Shown one piece after another: positions 10,366 through 21,875 of a stretch of 64,000 bases of DNA. Made by a program: the position numbers and the translations under genes. Source of the DNA: Plotosus lineatus (Eukaryota > Chordata > Actinopteri > Siluriformes > Plotosidae); contig CM045729.1 of assembly GCA_024760905.1 (NCBI GenBank), forward strand, positions 79,740,050-79,804,049, read 5' to 3'. A model generated the notes under the pieces. It searched no databases and was not told the origin of the DNA. It saw only the letters and a program-made list of their open reading frames with translations. The stretch's first letter is position 1, and the number at the start of each line of letters is the position of its first letter.

Positions 10366-11413
10366 CAGTGTTACCTTGACTTACGATGTGTTTTATAACA
10401 AATTTTCCATGATACGAGCTTCGATCCCACCAAAAATCTGCCCCATCCAAAGAAGAAATTTTTGATTTCCGAGCTCTGCTTTTCCGGGCCGATTAGCCTC
10501 GTATTCTTCCACATGTATTCCTCCGTGCGCCGAGAACACCTTATGCAGTGCTTCTCAATTATTTTCTGTGAAGCCCCTATAGGAAGAAAAAAAAACATTT
10601 AAACCCCCCCCCCCCCCAGTGCCCCACGTGCGACTATAAATAGTGTTTACTGCATTTCATATCATTTGCTTGGTGTTTTTCTCTACACCACAGGGAATAC
10701 AATGAGAGTGCCACTGCCGCCTACTGTAGAGGATGTGCAATTACACTAGGTGGTAGTGGTGCTCTCACTGTGTTCCCTATGGTGTCAGGAAAAAGCACCG
10801 ATAAACGACAAGAAGTGCAGTAAACACTATGTATAGTCGCGCACGGGGTGATGGGGGGGATGCTTTTTGCTTACCACATGGGGCGTTATAGAAAAAAAAT
10901 TAAGAAGCATTCACAAGGTGTTCTCCGAGTGCGGAGGAATACACACAGAAGAGGTAAGTAGGTAAGTCTGTTGGGTGATTACACCCGAGCCTAGTGGCTC
11001 ATCAGGCCAGTGCTTTTCCCCGGTTTCCGTAGTACAAAGCGACCAGGAGTTCAACTCCTCCTGGATGGGACACTAGTCCATCGCAGGTTACCTTCCCAGT
11101 ATATTTTTACTGGTACCCATTGATACTGCTGGGTGAACAGAGGCACACTTGTGGTTGACACCTTGCCCAGGGGTCTTAGCACAGTGAGGGTCTCAGTGGG
11201 ATTTGAACTCACAACCTCCCGATAATGAGCCCAGCAGTCTAACCACTACACCACCGGCCCACACACAAGGCTAATCGGCCCGGAAAACCATTTCCCCACC
11301 AGAGCTCATAAATTATTATTTTTTTCATTGGCTGGTGCAGATTTTTGGTCGGATCGAAGCTCGTATCATGAAAAATTTGTTATAAAATGCACTCATAAGT
11401 CAAGGTACCACTG
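10366..11413. mobile_element. palindromic TA-target (Tigger-like) MITE with internal hAT-like core
   Basis: Outer arms are inverted copies. The left one (10,366-10,545) includes 'TTGACTTACGATG', 'TCCATGATACGAGCTTCG' and 'CGGGCCGATTAGCC'. The right one (10,911-10,960 and 11,263-11,413) is its reverse complement, ending 'AAGTCAAGGTACCACTG'. The centre, 10,546-10,910, begins CAGTGCTTCTCAATTATTTTC, split here only by the margin of the arm, and is itself roughly palindromic around 'CCACCTAGTGTAATTG'-like sequence. A SINE is inserted in the right arm. A related composite is at 38,091-39,017. Confidence 0.7.
10973..11262 (-). repeat. tRNA-derived SINE, fourth family, inserted in a MITE arm
   Basis: Minus orientation. 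The head on the plus strand reads as the complement of 'GGTGGTGTAGTGGTTAG' (A box; 11,240-11,260) and 'GTGAGTTCAAATCCC' (B box; about 11,195-11,215). The body contains 'GTACCCATTGATAC', 'GGTTACCTTCCCAGTATATTTTTACTGG' (with a hairpin) and 'GGAGTTCAACTCCTCC'. A second copy in the opposite orientation is at 56,744-57,048. Confidence 0.8.
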
Positions 11414-11423
11414 TGTATATATA

Positions 11424-11541
11424 CAGGGATCCCTCAATACTTCGAGCTTCAATTCATGCAACTTCAGTGCATTGCATTTTTTTTCAAAAATACTCATTGA
11501 CTTAAAAAATAAGGAAATTAAGGAAGAATGGGGAAAAGTTA
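11424..11541 (+). mobile_element. Tigger-like element, 5' piece (GATCCCTC-ended family)
   Basis: Starts CAGGGATCCCTC after a TA (11,422-11,423). It continues through 'TTCAATTCATGCAACTTCAG' and 'AAATAAGGAAATTAAGGAAG', the same order as in 22,252-25,421 and, reversed, 32,484-32,864. It stops where a Tc1 copy is inserted. The remainder of the family is not found on the other side of the Tc1 fragment. Confidence 0.75.
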
Positions 11542-12195
11542 CAGTGGTATGAAAAATTATCTGAACCTTTTGGAATTTCTCACATTTCTGCATAAAATCA
11601 CCATCAAATGTGATCTGATCTTTGTCAAAATCACACAGATGAAAAAACAGTGTCTGCTTTAACTAAAAACCACCCAAACATTTATAGGTTTTCATATTTT
11701 AATGAGGATAGCATGCAAACAATGACAGAAGGGGAGGAATAAGTACCCTCAGCCTAAGGAGACAAAGAGCAATTGAAACCAATTTTTACCAAACAATTTA
11801 AGTCAGGTGTGTGCCCAATCACTGATGAGTGGCTTAAATCTGCCCTGCCCACTATAAAACACACACCTGGTAAGAATTGTCTTGATGAGAAGCATTGTCT
11901 GATGTGCACCATGGCTCGCTCAAAAGAGCTGTCAGAAGACCTGCGATCAAGAATTGTTGATTTGTATAAAGCTGGGAAAGGATACAAAACCATCTCTAAA
12001 AGTCTGGATGTTCATCAATCGACAGTCAGAGAAGTTGTCTAAAAATGGAGAGAGTTTGGCACTGTTGCTTCTCTCCCAAGGAGTGGCCATCCACCAAAGA
12101 TGACGCCAAGAGTTCAGCGCAGAATACTCAGAGAGGTAAAAAAAAAACCTAGAGTGTCTGCTAAAGACTTACAGAAATCACTGGCACAGTGTTAC
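11542..12195 (+). mobile_element. Tc1-like transposon, 5' half, inserted at TA
   Basis: The left terminal repeat begins CAGTGGTATGAAAAATTATC after TA at 11,540-11,541. It is followed by about 370 bp of untranslated DNA and the transposase start at 11,911. The copy is cut off near 12,195, and no right terminal repeat follows. Compared with the uninterrupted related element at 32,750, the insertion point matches a GTTA target. Confidence 0.8.
11911..12195 (+). pseudogene. Tc1 transposase N-terminal DNA-binding domain, in-frame stop, truncated
   Basis: ATG at 11,911 begins MARSKELSEDLRSRIVDLYK. The first helix-turn-helix covers residues about 5-43 ('GKGYKTISKSLDVHQSTVREVV'; longer than the quoting limit in full, key residues given). 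Codon 44 is TAA (12,040-12,042) where relatives have a codon before KWR. The same frame continues with 'KWREFGTVASLPRSGHPPK' (GRPRK-like region) and 'ILREVKKKPRVSAKDLQ' (second helix-turn-helix). The DDE catalytic part is absent. In intact elements this part binds the terminal repeats. Confidence 0.9.
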
Positions 12196-13480
12196 ATTGT
12201 TACTACGATACATTATTGGTATTTATATGCATCATTATAATATGTGCCATTTTTTTAATGTGAATTCCCCTAAATTATTACTAGCCATATGAAAGATTCC
12301 TGAGACCAGAGATGAAATAAGAAATGACATCGTTCATTAAGCAACCAATACTACCATTAAGCATTAAGTTCATCAAGCAACCAATACTATCCAGTTTTCA
12401 AAAACCAAAGGGAGACAAAACAAAAGAATATGATGTTGATGTCATAGTAGAAAAACAATTTCATCTCTTGTACTTTATACATTCGTTATGAGGTGTTTTC
12501 AGTGAAGCTGTGTGTAGTGAAAACTCACCAAGTTAGGATTAACAGAAAGGGAACCATTTTTAAATATATATATATATATATATAATTTATTTTTTTTTTG
12601 CTACTCAATGTTATTTTATGATATAATGGTGTCATTTGAACTTCTGTACCAAACTACACACTTTACCATTTTAACTATTTTTACAACAAGCTGCTGCACT
12701 AGATAGGTTGATCCGTTAATTGACATACTGCAGGGTCAATATCTTTGGCAGGAGTGCTGTCTTTAACAACAGCATGATCTGTTTGAACTCAAACACGGTG
12801 TGTTCACTGATAACACAAGCAATTTGCAAGCTCATCTACTTATGGGAACGGTTTGGGAATGAAAGTGCTCATGAATATCTTGCCTATATTAATAGCACAA
12901 AAAAAAGCAACATACTGGCATTTATTAAAATACCATTAATTCGCTTAAACTACATGCGAGCATGCAACATGATAGCACTTCAAATTCAAATTTATAATAT
13001 CCAGTCTGTGTGAGGTGTGTAAGAGTATGAGAGAGAGAGAGAGAGAGAGAGAGACCTTTACCAGCTTTATGAACAGTTAAATTTAATTTGAAACACTGAT
13101 TTATAATGAGACACCAGCTGTAGTTGTTTGGCAGACTGATAGACATTCCTCGTTTGAGTCGATGAGGAGGTGATGATGACCTTCTTATGAATTAGATGGC
13201 TTTGCTTCAGTCTTACTTTAAGCCTAAACTCTGGTAAGAAATTCAAAGGAAATCTAATGCAAACACCAGAACATCTTCAACTTGGCCTCCTACAATTCCA
13301 AAATTTAATGTGGCCTCTGAAACTAGAATTGGATGCTAATCATCCAAATGATATTCCCTTAGTCTGTGCTGTGATGATGTAGGCGAGCTCAAATACCCAG
13401 CTCCACAATCTCCCATTGTTCTGTTCAGATCTGAGAGCATAAGCTACGGGGTGGGAAAATCCCACAGAATATTATCTGTA
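12196..13480. other. AT-rich stretch, no gene recognised; (TA)n and (GA)n tracts
   Basis: Contains (TA)n at 12,564-12,584 and (GA)n at 13,029-13,054. A 97-codon plus-strand open frame (12,720-13,013) has no motif I know and is likely chance. Confidence 0.4.
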
Positions 13481-13481
13481 C

Positions 13482-13733
13482 ATTCATACATTTTCTGTAC
13501 TTGCTTAATCCTAATTTGGCTCACGGGGAGGCTGGAGCCCATCCCAGCTGACTCTGGAAAAGGGCAGAATATACTCTGGACAGCTCGCCAGGCCATCACA
13601 GGGCAGAAACACACTGACGGCTTTGCAGCTACTCTTGTCGAAAGTCAGCAATGGTTCTTTTACATGAACCTCTCACCATAGACAGTGAGAGACATGGCTG
13701 GGCTTTGATAACCCAGTTAGCTGCACTGGGGGA
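13482..13733 (-). repeat. SINE with ATGA-type tail, head missing
   Basis: The tail at 13,482-13,590 ('GGGAGGCTGGAGCCCATCC') and the body to 'GTTAGCTGCACTGGGGGA' are clear. The tRNA-like head is absent, so this is a 5'-truncated copy. Confidence 0.8.
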
Positions 13734-14114
13734 ACATTTTATACTATTTAATTTTTTTTGTTAAATTTTTGGTTTTAAGGTTCCAGCTCTCGTGCCCTGA
13801 GGATTGGGGTGTAGTCATGAGTCATGAAGATCTACAGATTTCGATACTGCCTAAAAGTGGAGTTCTCAGTAGATGCTGCTGTTGATTGGTGTCTTAAACG
13901 GATCTGGCTTTGCTTTCCAGCACCTTTCCTTTTACTGGCTGACTTCTGCCCTCATTTGCATCACTTGTTTTATTTGTTTTATCATCTCTTTAATGAATTC
14001 ATCTTCTGCCAAACATCTGACATTTATCTGACTACCTGAGTTGAATGTTTTATCATTTTTTATTGTACTGGTCTGAGTGGTGTATGAGCCTCTTTTTTTT
14101 TTTAGGTTTCAGAA

Positions 14115-14156
<42 letters not shown>

Positions 14157-14969
14157 TGTTATGTTATGGGTCTGCACAAGCTGATGCAAAATGACCCCAA
14201 CATGTGAGCCAACCAATTTTCCTATTGATTTGCATAAATGATTTGCAAACTACCGGAGATATTTATGGTTCCACTTAAGGACTCCTCTTGACAACTAAAC
14301 AAAACAGGAAGAAACCAAAAACATGTGTTAGACAACACAAACATATTACCCCAAGTGTTAACATGTCCAGCAAGAGCACTGTCAGGCCCTTTCTTTGGAC
14401 ATCGTCAACATATTCACAACATCAGGCAAGCTCAGGAAGATGTCAGGAGAGATACAGAAATACATTAATGTTTTGATATAGAACCAGAAATGTAAATTTG
14501 GAAGATATGCCATGAGCCAGTGTTGGAAAAGAGTCAAAATGTTAGATTTTAGGAAGCAGATTGCCTGGGGTTAAAAACTGTGCCAAATCTAGTGGCTGGT
14601 GTTTTGATGCTGTGCTGAGCATCTTTTGCCAAGCCCTACATGGAAAAACAACTTGTGGCAGACGTGAGCTGGTACTTAAATATTCCATGAGCCTTTATTG
14701 TACCCGTGGATCTCTCTGGTAGGCAGAACCTTCCAGATTTTATATCACGTGAGCAAATGAACACTTCCTGGAATACGGGATATATGAGTTCAAAGCAATT
14801 AAAAGGTCAAAAATCTTAAACTGCAATTTGCTAGGTGGAGTCTCAGAAATACACAGGGCAGGAAATGTGTACATTTTGTTGATGAGTTTGGATCAACCAT
14901 CTACTAAGTGAAGTTCAGTTCTTTGCTGGGAGACGTAGATGGGTTAAACAGTCATATAAAAGTGTGCAC
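13734..14969. other. unassigned AT-rich sequence with long poly(T)
   Basis: Poly(T) of about 36 at 14,117-14,152. It could be the poly(A) tail of an unrecognised minus-strand insert or a simple repeat. No coding motif recognised. Confidence 0.4.
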
Positions 14970-15312
14970 TCACTCATTTTCCAAATAATTGAATCCTATC
15001 AAGGTCATAGGAAGGCTGGAATCTATCTCAGCCAACATTTTTACAAAGGTAGAGCAGACCCAGTACTTTTTGCCTGACCATCATAGGGGCCAACACATGC
15101 AGCCAATCACACTTATACTCACACCATACGTTTTGGACCAGCCAATCAGCCTAATATGCATGATTTTGGACAAAACTAGTGTATCCAGGGGAAGCCCACA
15201 TATTCACCGGGAGAACATGCAACTCCGCATGGAAGTGCCAGGGTCCAGTACTTAACCCCAGAACTTTCTTAGTGTGAGGACAATGTGCTGATACTACACC
15301 ATTGTACTGCCT
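14970..15312 (-). repeat. tRNA-derived SINE, 'TTTGCATGTTCTCC' body family
   Basis: Minus orientation. The tail is at 14,970-15,050 ('AAGGCTGGAATCTATCTCAGCC') and the body at 15,130-15,230 ('GGAGAACATGCAACTCCGC'). The head remnant at 15,240-15,310 ends 'ACTACACCATTGTACTGCC'. Confidence 0.75.
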
Positions 15313-15428
15313 CCGATAAAAGTTTCAGCACATTTTCTTTAATGTTTTTGGTTCATTTAAATTGATTTCCACAGAACACTCGAAAATATCCAGTCTTCTT
15401 CTTCTTCTTTTACTTTCGGCTGCTCCCT

Positions 15429-16328
15429 TCAGGGGTCGCCACAGCAAATCATCCGCCTCCATCTCACCCTGTCCTCTGCATCTTCTTTTCTGACTCCAAA
15501 GACCTTCATGTCTTCCTTCACCACATCCATAAATCTCTTCTTTGGTCTTCCTCGAGGCCTTCTGCCTGGTAGTTCCAACCTCAGCATCCTACTGCCAATA
15601 TACTCACTATCCCTCCTCTGTACATGTCCAAACCATCTCAATCTAGCCTCTCTGACTTTGTCTCCAAAACATCTTACATGGGCTGTCCCTCTGATATACT
15701 CATTTCTGATCCTATCCATCCTCGTTACTCCCAGAGAGAACCTCAACATTTTCATCTCCGCTACCTCCAGCTCTGCCTCCTGCCTTTTCCTCAGCGCCAC
15801 TGTTTCTAAGCCATACAACATCGCTGGCCTCACCACCGTCTTGTACACTTTTCCCTTCATTCTTGCTGACACTCTCCTATCGCACATCACACCGGACACT
15901 TTTCTCCAACCATTCCAGCCTGCCTGCACACACTGCTTCACCTTTTTTCCCCACTCTCCATTGCTCTGGATTGTTGAGCCTAAGTACTTAAAATCCTCCA
16001 CCTTCTTTATCTCTGCTCCCTGTAACATCACCGTTCCTCCTGGGTCCTTCTCATTCACACACATGTATTCTGATTTTCTGAGGCTAACCTTCATTCCTCT
16101 CCTTTCCAGGGCATACCTCCACCTCTCTAGATTTTCCTCCACTTGTTCTCTGCTCTCACTACAGATCACAATGTCATCTGCAAACATCATAGTCCATGGA
16201 GATTCTTGTCTCACCTCATCTGTCAGCCTGTCCATCACCATAGCAAACAAGAAGGGGCTCAGAGCTGACGCTTGATGCAGTCCCACCTGCACCTTGAATT
16301 CGTCGGTCACACCGACAGCACACCTCAC
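15429..16328 (-). pseudogene. RTE-B reverse transcriptase C-terminal two thirds (299 open codons)
   Basis: This is the longest uninterrupted RTE frame in the window. It holds RT motif B as '[11 protein letters not shown]' (usual G changed to A), motif C '[11 protein letters not shown]', the thumb, and a C-terminal domain with 'RWFGHVQRRD' and 'GRRPRGRPKKRFMD', ending CGDP at the element's 3' end. The upstream motif A (16,543-16,325, '[12 protein letters not shown]') is in another frame. The fingers region is partly deleted. Confidence 0.9.
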
Positions 16329-16648
16329 CTCTTACATCTCTCATACATGTCCTGCACCACTCTAACATACTTCTCTGCCACTCCAGACTTCCTCATGCAA
16401 TACCACAGTTCTTCTCTTGGCACCCTGTCATATGCTTTTTCCAGATCCACAAAGGCACAATGTAGCTCCCTCTGACCTTCTCTGTACTTCTCTATTAACA
16501 TCCTCAAAGCAAACATTGCATCTGTGGTGCTCTTTCTTGGCATGAAACCAAACTGTTGTTCACAAATGCTGACCTCTGCCCTTCAATGCCCTTCTCACTT
16601 CACCCTTACTGATCTTTGCTACATCCTGCTCCTCAGTGGTCACCTCTT

Positions 16649-17450
16649 CTACCCTTTTTCTCTCTCATTTTCCTCATTCATCAGCTGTTCAAAGTACTCT
16701 TTCCATCTTCCCAGCACACTTCTGTCATCAGTCAATACATTTCCCTCTCTGTCCTTTATCAATCTAACTTGCTGCACGTCCTTCCCATCTCTATTTCTCT
16801 GCTGTGCCAACCTGTATAGATCATTTTCTCCCTCTTTACTGTCCAATCTATCATACAAGTCATCATACGCCCTCTGTTTGGCCTTAGCCACTGCTACTTT
16901 CGCCTTACGCTGTGTCTCCCTGTACTCCTGTTTACTCTCTTCGGTCCTCTCAATGTCCCACTTCTTCTTAGCTAACCTCTTCCTTTGTACACACTTCTGC
17001 ACTTCCTCATTCCACCACCAAGTCTCCTTATCTACTTTCCTTCCAGAGGACACACCAAGTACTCTCCTACCTGTGTCCCTGATCGCATTTGCTGTTTTTG
17101 TCCAGTCATTTGGAAGCACTTCCTGACCACGCAAAGCCTGTTTCAACTCCTCTTTGAAGACAACACGACACTCTACCTTTTTCAACTTCCACCACTTTGT
17201 CTTCTGCTCTGCCTTTGCCTTCTTCACCTTCCTCACCATCAGCGTCATCCTGCACACCACCATCCTATGCTGTTTGGCAACACTCTCACCCACTACTACT
17301 TTGCAGTCACTGACTTCCTTCAAATTACATCGCCTACACAAGATGTAGTCTACCTGTGTGCTCCTACCTCCGCTTTTATAAGTCACCCTATGCTCCTGTT
17401 TCTTCTGGAAGAATGTATTCACCACAGCCATTTCCATCCTTTTTGCAAAA
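16649..17450 (-). pseudogene. RTE-B endonuclease C-terminal part and linker
   Basis: An open frame of about 265 RTE codons (a 320-codon frame if the unrelated upstream flank is counted). It begins inside the endonuclease ('FAKRMEMAVVNTFFQKKQEHR', 'STQVDYILCRRC', 'QHRMVVCRM'). It then runs through the coiled, basic linker ('WWWNEEVQKCVQRKRL', 'AKAKQRAYDDLYDRLD') to 'RWKEYFEQLMNEENE'. The N-terminal endonuclease motifs are lost by truncation. It includes the longest intact linker of any copy. Confidence 0.9.
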
Positions 17451-17457
17451 ATCCAGT

Positions 17458-18035
17458 ATAATGCACAAAAAACTAATAAGTCCGAAACCTCAGAACTTTG
17501 ATCAATTACAAATTTATTAATTTGGGGTTGACTTTTAGCAGCCAAATTCAGAACCTCTTGCAGTACAACTTTATCACTTAATCTGATGACACTATAATGG
17601 ACAGGCATCACGGAGAAAGAGAGCGTATCAATAGAAATTAGACATCAGGGGTCCAAAGCTCCCGCCATCCAGGAATGTGAATTTTAAAGTCGATCTATAT
17701 CTCCGTAAATCAAAAATGATGTGATTAAAAAATATTAAGAGAGCTGGCTCATTAATTATGCATGGATTTTGGTTTGCACCAATCCCAGGTTTGGTACCTG
17801 TAAGACAAATTTACATACCAAATTTCATCAAAAGCCAAGTCAGTCAAAATCCCTAAGTTATCATCTCGAAAGCAAAGTGTGAGTGAATGGCGCTACCCAT
17901 TAAAATAGGATACATTTAATAATAAATGCTACAGCAGCACATAGACTAAAACTTGAATGATACAGAGATTAGCATTGCTCTTGCACAAGGATGACATGCA
18001 ACATTGTGAAGCGTTACTGTATTTTAGGGGCAACC
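17458..18035. other. unassigned sequence, no gene seen
   Basis: Mixed-composition DNA downstream of RTE-B without terminal repeats, SINE boxes or recognised coding potential. Confidence 0.4.
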
Positions 18036-18274
18036 ATAGCCTTGTGTTTACAGAAGTGACCTTGAGATTGAAAGGTCGCTGTTTTGATTACCAAACCAGC
18101 AGGAAAATCTGCAGCAGTGGGGGAATGAGCTGCACCTCCCCTTCCTCCACATAAATGGCTGAAGTGCTCTTTAGCAAGGCACCTAACCCCCAACTTCTCT
18201 CCGGGTGCTCCAATGTGTGTGGGACAGCCTACTGCTTTGAGTGTGTGCGTGTGCATGTGTGTAGGTGGGTGCGT

Positions 18275-18324
<50 letters not shown>

Positions 18325-18385
18325 ATGCTCACTTTTGATTGGTTAAATGCAGAGGAAATAATTTGCCTTACAGGATTAATACAGT
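18036..18385 (+). repeat. teleost-type SINE with internal (GT)n
   Basis: Contains 'GCTGAAGTGCTCTTTAGC', 'AAGGCACCTAACCCCCAAC' and 'GGTGCTCCAATGTGTGTGGG'. A long (GT)n follows at 18,277-18,320, then 'GGTTAAATGCAGAGG' and 'CCTTACAGGATTAATACAG'. This order is typical of an abundant fish SINE. The tRNA-like head region at 18,040-18,110 is diverged. Confidence 0.7.
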
Positions 18386-18418
18386 ATATCAAATCAAAAG
18401 TTATCTTACCTGAGATTA

Positions 18419-18755
18419 TTCATTCATTTTCTGACCCACTAAATCCTAATTAGGGTCACAGAGAGGCTGGTGCCCATCTCAGCTGACTCTGGGCAAGGGG
18501 AGAGTACACCCTGGACAACTCGCAAGGTCATCGCAGGGTAGAAACATGCTGACCGCTATGCAGATCCTCTTGTCAAGAGTCAGCAATGGTTCTTTTACAT
18601 GAACCTCACACCATAGACCGTGAGAGACATGTACGGCGTTTGATAACTCAGTTAGCTGCACCGGAGGGGACAGTGAGAACCCATAGAGAGTGGGGCTTGA
18701 ACCACCAACCTTGGGATCAGTGAGCCAGCACCTTACCACCAGGCCACCACTGCCC
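18419..18755 (-). repeat. SINE with ATGA-type tail, complete
   Basis: Minus orientation. The tail is at 18,419-18,530, the body at 18,545-18,665, and the head at 18,690-18,755, with the B-box complement 'GGGGCTTGAACCACC' and the A-box complement 'CACCAGGCCACCACTGCCC'. Confidence 0.85.
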
Positions 18756-19437
18756 TTACCTGAGATTTATGAACAATAATTTATGACATAGGTGTTTAGT
18801 ATTTTTTTGTTAAATATCAGTGAAAATGGGTTCTGTAGGGACTGAGTATCCCATCTATTTTATTCACGGTGTGAGAATAGTGTGGGAAATACAAGGGCAT
18901 TCAGTGTTTTAACAAGCTCTGGCATCCAGAGAAATGTGATCGATATGTCTGACCACAGCAGCCCTTACTGAAATAAAGACACTGGGGACATCAAGTATGT
19001 GTATTCATGTCACTGATATTATGGTGGAAATAACTGCGCATGCCTCTGGCTTTGTGGTGTCACAAAAATCAGATTCAAACAGACGTCAATTGGATCTACA
19101 CCATGTTTAACTATCCATATTCTCTTTTCCACCAGATGGTGTAGCACAGCATGGTTTATGTACCAATCACTATTCCCACATTGGTTGTTATTTACAAGTG
19201 ATATATTAGCCATGTGTGCAAACTGTGAGATAACTATCTTAGCCAGCTGCGCAAGCTGAACAGGGATTTCTGTTTTCAATACATTGCTTGAGCTATAAAT
19301 CCCAACCACTCTCAAATGATTAAACACAAAACATTACAGAATCACCCATCCATTTATTATCTATATCATTTAATCATCAGGGTTAAAGGGGAACCTGAAG
19401 CCAATCCCAACTTTCTTTGGGTGAGAGCTGGAAGTCC
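18756..19437. other. unassigned sequence
   Basis: No repeat family or gene recognised. A 102-codon minus-strand frame at 19,327-19,019 lacks recognisable motifs. Confidence 0.4.
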
Positions 19438-19972
19438 CTCCAGTGCATCTCCGTGAGTTATCAAAGACCGGCCATGTCTGTCACTGTCTGTGGTGTGAGG
19501 ATCATGTAAAAGAACCATTGCTGACTTTCAACAAGAGTAGCTGCATAGCCGTCAGCATGTTTCTGCCCTTCGATGACCTGGCGAGCTGTCCAGGGTGTAC
19601 TATACCCTCGCCCAGAGTCAGCTGAGATGGGCACCAATCCACTGCAGTGCTAGCACATACAAAACAATCAGTCACATTTACATGCTCATATGTGGACAAT
19701 TTAGAGAAGTCACCTGACCTAATGTGCATGCTGCACGCTGTACACGCTGATGGCTATGCAGATTACTCTTGATGAAAGTCAGCAATGTTCCTTTACATCC
19801 CTCTCAACATAGACAGTGAGCAGTGAGAGACATGGCTGTCCTTTGATAACCCAATTAGCTGCATTGGGGGAGGGGGTGGTAAGCAGTGACAACCTATTGG
19901 TGGTGGGGCTGGAACCTCCAACCTTGGGAATGGTAATCCAGCACCCTACCACTGGGTTACCACTGCCCGCCA
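19438..19972. repeat. two SINE copies in opposite orientation, tail-to-tail
   Basis: 19,438-19,660 is a plus-strand, head-less copy (body 'AAAGAACCATTGCTGACTTTC', tail 'GCCCAGAGTCAGCTGAGATG'). 19,742-19,972 is a minus-strand copy lacking its tail but keeping the head ('CCACTGGGTTACCACTGCCC'). A short fragment of the 'CATGC' SINE body lies between them. Confidence 0.75.
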
Positions 19973-19986
19973 CCACACACTTTGTT

Positions 19987-20017
<31 letters not shown>
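19987..20017. repeat. (AAT)n microsatellite
   Basis: Ten ATA/AAT units. Confidence 0.95.
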
Positions 20018-20020
<3 letters not shown>

Positions 20021-20267
20021 GCAAATAAAAAACAATGCACTCCGTTCTCTTCTACTTTATATCGACAGTACAAAAACAAAGTCTGAAGAAAAGACATATC
20101 TATAATGAAAATCCAGAAATTTAATATTATAATTAAAATCCAGAATTAGTATATTATAATGATCCCTGGAGAAATAGAATAAAGTGCTTGTGATTTGTTG
20201 CCAAATCTTCTTGCAAGCACTTGCACGGTGTGGCTCGTGTAAACATTTGGCATGCTAAAAAATAGAT

Positions 20268-20540
20268 TCATTCATTTTCTGTACTACTTAATCCTAATTA
20301 GGGTTGTGGGGAGGCTGACGCTCATCTCAGCCAACTCTGGACAAGGTCAGAATATGCTCTGGACAGCTCGCCAAGGCAGAAACATGCTGAAGGCTATGCA
20401 GCCTTACTGTTGTTGAAAGTTAGCAATGGCTTTTTTACACACCTCTCACCATAGACAGTGAGAGACATGGCTGGCCTTGGATAATTCAGTTAGCTGCATT
20501 GTGGGGACAGCAGTGACAACCCGTGGATAGTGGATTTCAC
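20268..20540 (-). repeat. SINE with ATGA-type tail, 5'-truncated
   Basis: Tail 'GGGAGGCTGACGCTCATCTC' and body 'AAAGTTAGCAATGG' present; head incomplete beyond 'ACAACCCGTGGATAGTGG'. Confidence 0.75.
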
Positions 20541-20571
20541 TTTTAGATCAGCAAATCTGATTTATTCCACA

Positions 20572-20690
20572 ATTCGATGGCCTGACGAGATGTCCAGTGT
20601 GTATCCCGCCCTCACCTGGAGTCAGCTGAGATGGGCGCCAGCCAGCCTCCCCGCGACCCTGAAAAGGATTAAGCAGTTCAGAAAATGAAT
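20572..20690 (+). repeat. SINE 3' tail fragment (ATGA-ended)
   Basis: 'GATGGCCTGACGAGATGTCC' through 'CTCCCCGCGACCCTG' to AATGAATG. Only the tail is present. Confidence 0.75.
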
Positions 20691-20891
20691 GAAAAAGATT
20701 TATCCCATAAAATGTTTATGAATGGAAAATACACTAATCCACACAATAGCTTGATAAACTAATACAGGTTGTTCAAAACTCGTATGTGGTGCTGTATGGG
20801 GCATATTAACCAGTCAATAATACTGGTAGTGATGTTAATAGAATACAAATTCAAGACTGCAGCATGATGCCTGATATATAAATATGTATAC

Positions 20892-20992
20892 AGTAATTCA
20901 TTTACTTACTGAATTGCTCAATCCTACTAAGGAGTCTCAGAATATTTCAATTGACAACCTGGACAGCTCTACAGACCATCACCGAGTCAACA

Positions 20993-21033
<41 letters not shown>

Positions 21034-21345
21034 TAATTTACTAGAGGTGACAAAGTGACATAGTGGTTAGCACATCAGACACACAGCAGGGTCCCAGGGT
21101 AAATTTCTGGACTCGAGGCGTTTCTGTGTGAACTTTCTCATGTTCTCCCCATTCTTTGTCAGAATACATAGTGCTCCCTGAGGAAATTGGGTATTGCATG
21201 TGTTTCCTCTGGGTAGTTTTGGTTTCCTCCCACAATCCAAAAAAAAAAAACTGTGGGACAATTGACAGTTCTAAATTGTATCGAAGTGTGAATGTGAATG
21301 GTTGAGTTGTGTTTTGGCCCAGCAGTGGTCTGGTGTGCCTGATCG
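20892..21345 (+). repeat. SINE fragments of the 'TTTGCATGTTCTCC' family around a (CA)n tract
   Basis: 20,892-20,985 is a minus tail fragment and (CA)n runs 20,992-21,032. 21,050-21,345 is a plus copy with head 'GACATAGTGGTTAGCAC', body 'TTTCTCATGTTCTCCCC' and 'TTTCCTCCCACAATCC', and the start of a tail 'GCCCAGCAGTGGTCTGG'. Confidence 0.7.
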
Positions 21346-21387
21346 TAGTAGAGAGGACCCTACCCTCTATCTATCTATCTATCTATC

Positions 21388-21427
<40 letters not shown>

Positions 21428-21875
21428 CATAAACACACATAAATGTACACATGTACATATATATATATCGCTATTTTTGATGTATGGCTGTGAGGAGAGG
21501 ACAGGCTGTAATAGTTTCTCGATAGCAGGCACACCGCCCAGGAGGTTTCCATTTGTAGAGAGCTTATTCATCTTCATGCTTCATTTGTAGATGGGCAGCA
21601 GATGGAATATGTATTTGACTGTTCACCATTTTATCAAATGAAAGGTTAGCTTGCATTGTGGTGCAACTATTAAATAAAAGAAAAAACATAAATGGTTGCT
21701 TTGTCATATGGACTTTTTCATAAAATAAATGTCAGTATATGTTGGTATGGGGAGGGTACAGGCAGATGATTAAGAAATGTACAGTCTTAACAACAGCATT
21801 ACTGGTCAAAACAAAGAAGCAAGCACACAAGAAGACAAAACTGGAAAGCAAGATTAAAAAACTTAGCTTTAGCCT
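21346..21875. other. unassigned sequence with (CTAT)n and (GA)n tracts
   Basis: (CTAT)n at 21,369-21,389 and (GA)n at 21,394-21,424; the rest is not assigned. Confidence 0.45.

Larger units (their letters stand above)
15395..17450 (-). mobile_element. RTE copy B, 5'-truncated, with internal deletion
   Basis: Minus orientation. The 3' end is at 15,395 and the truncation point within the endonuclease at 17,450. Flanking repeats ATCCAGT at 15,388-15,394 and 17,451-17,457 mark a target-site duplication, so truncation happened at insertion. A segment of about 290 bp corresponding to copy E 42,400-42,660 is missing at 16,582/16,583. Confidence 0.9.

Noticed and set aside
12720..13013. 97-codon frame as a possible gene
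   Set aside because: No motif, no splice or start context, AT-rich surroundings; length is within chance for this composition.
14117..14152. Poly(T) as the tail of a minus-strand LINE
   Set aside because: No LINE coding or 3' sequence is recognisable next to it, so I left it as a simple repeat.
15508..16275. 255-codon plus-strand open frame opposite RTE-B (and similar ones at 62,118-62,888 and 41,226-42,038)
   Set aside because: They are antisense shadows of the RTE reverse transcriptase; composition (Ser, Leu, Thr, Pro rich) and the match to every RTE copy show this.
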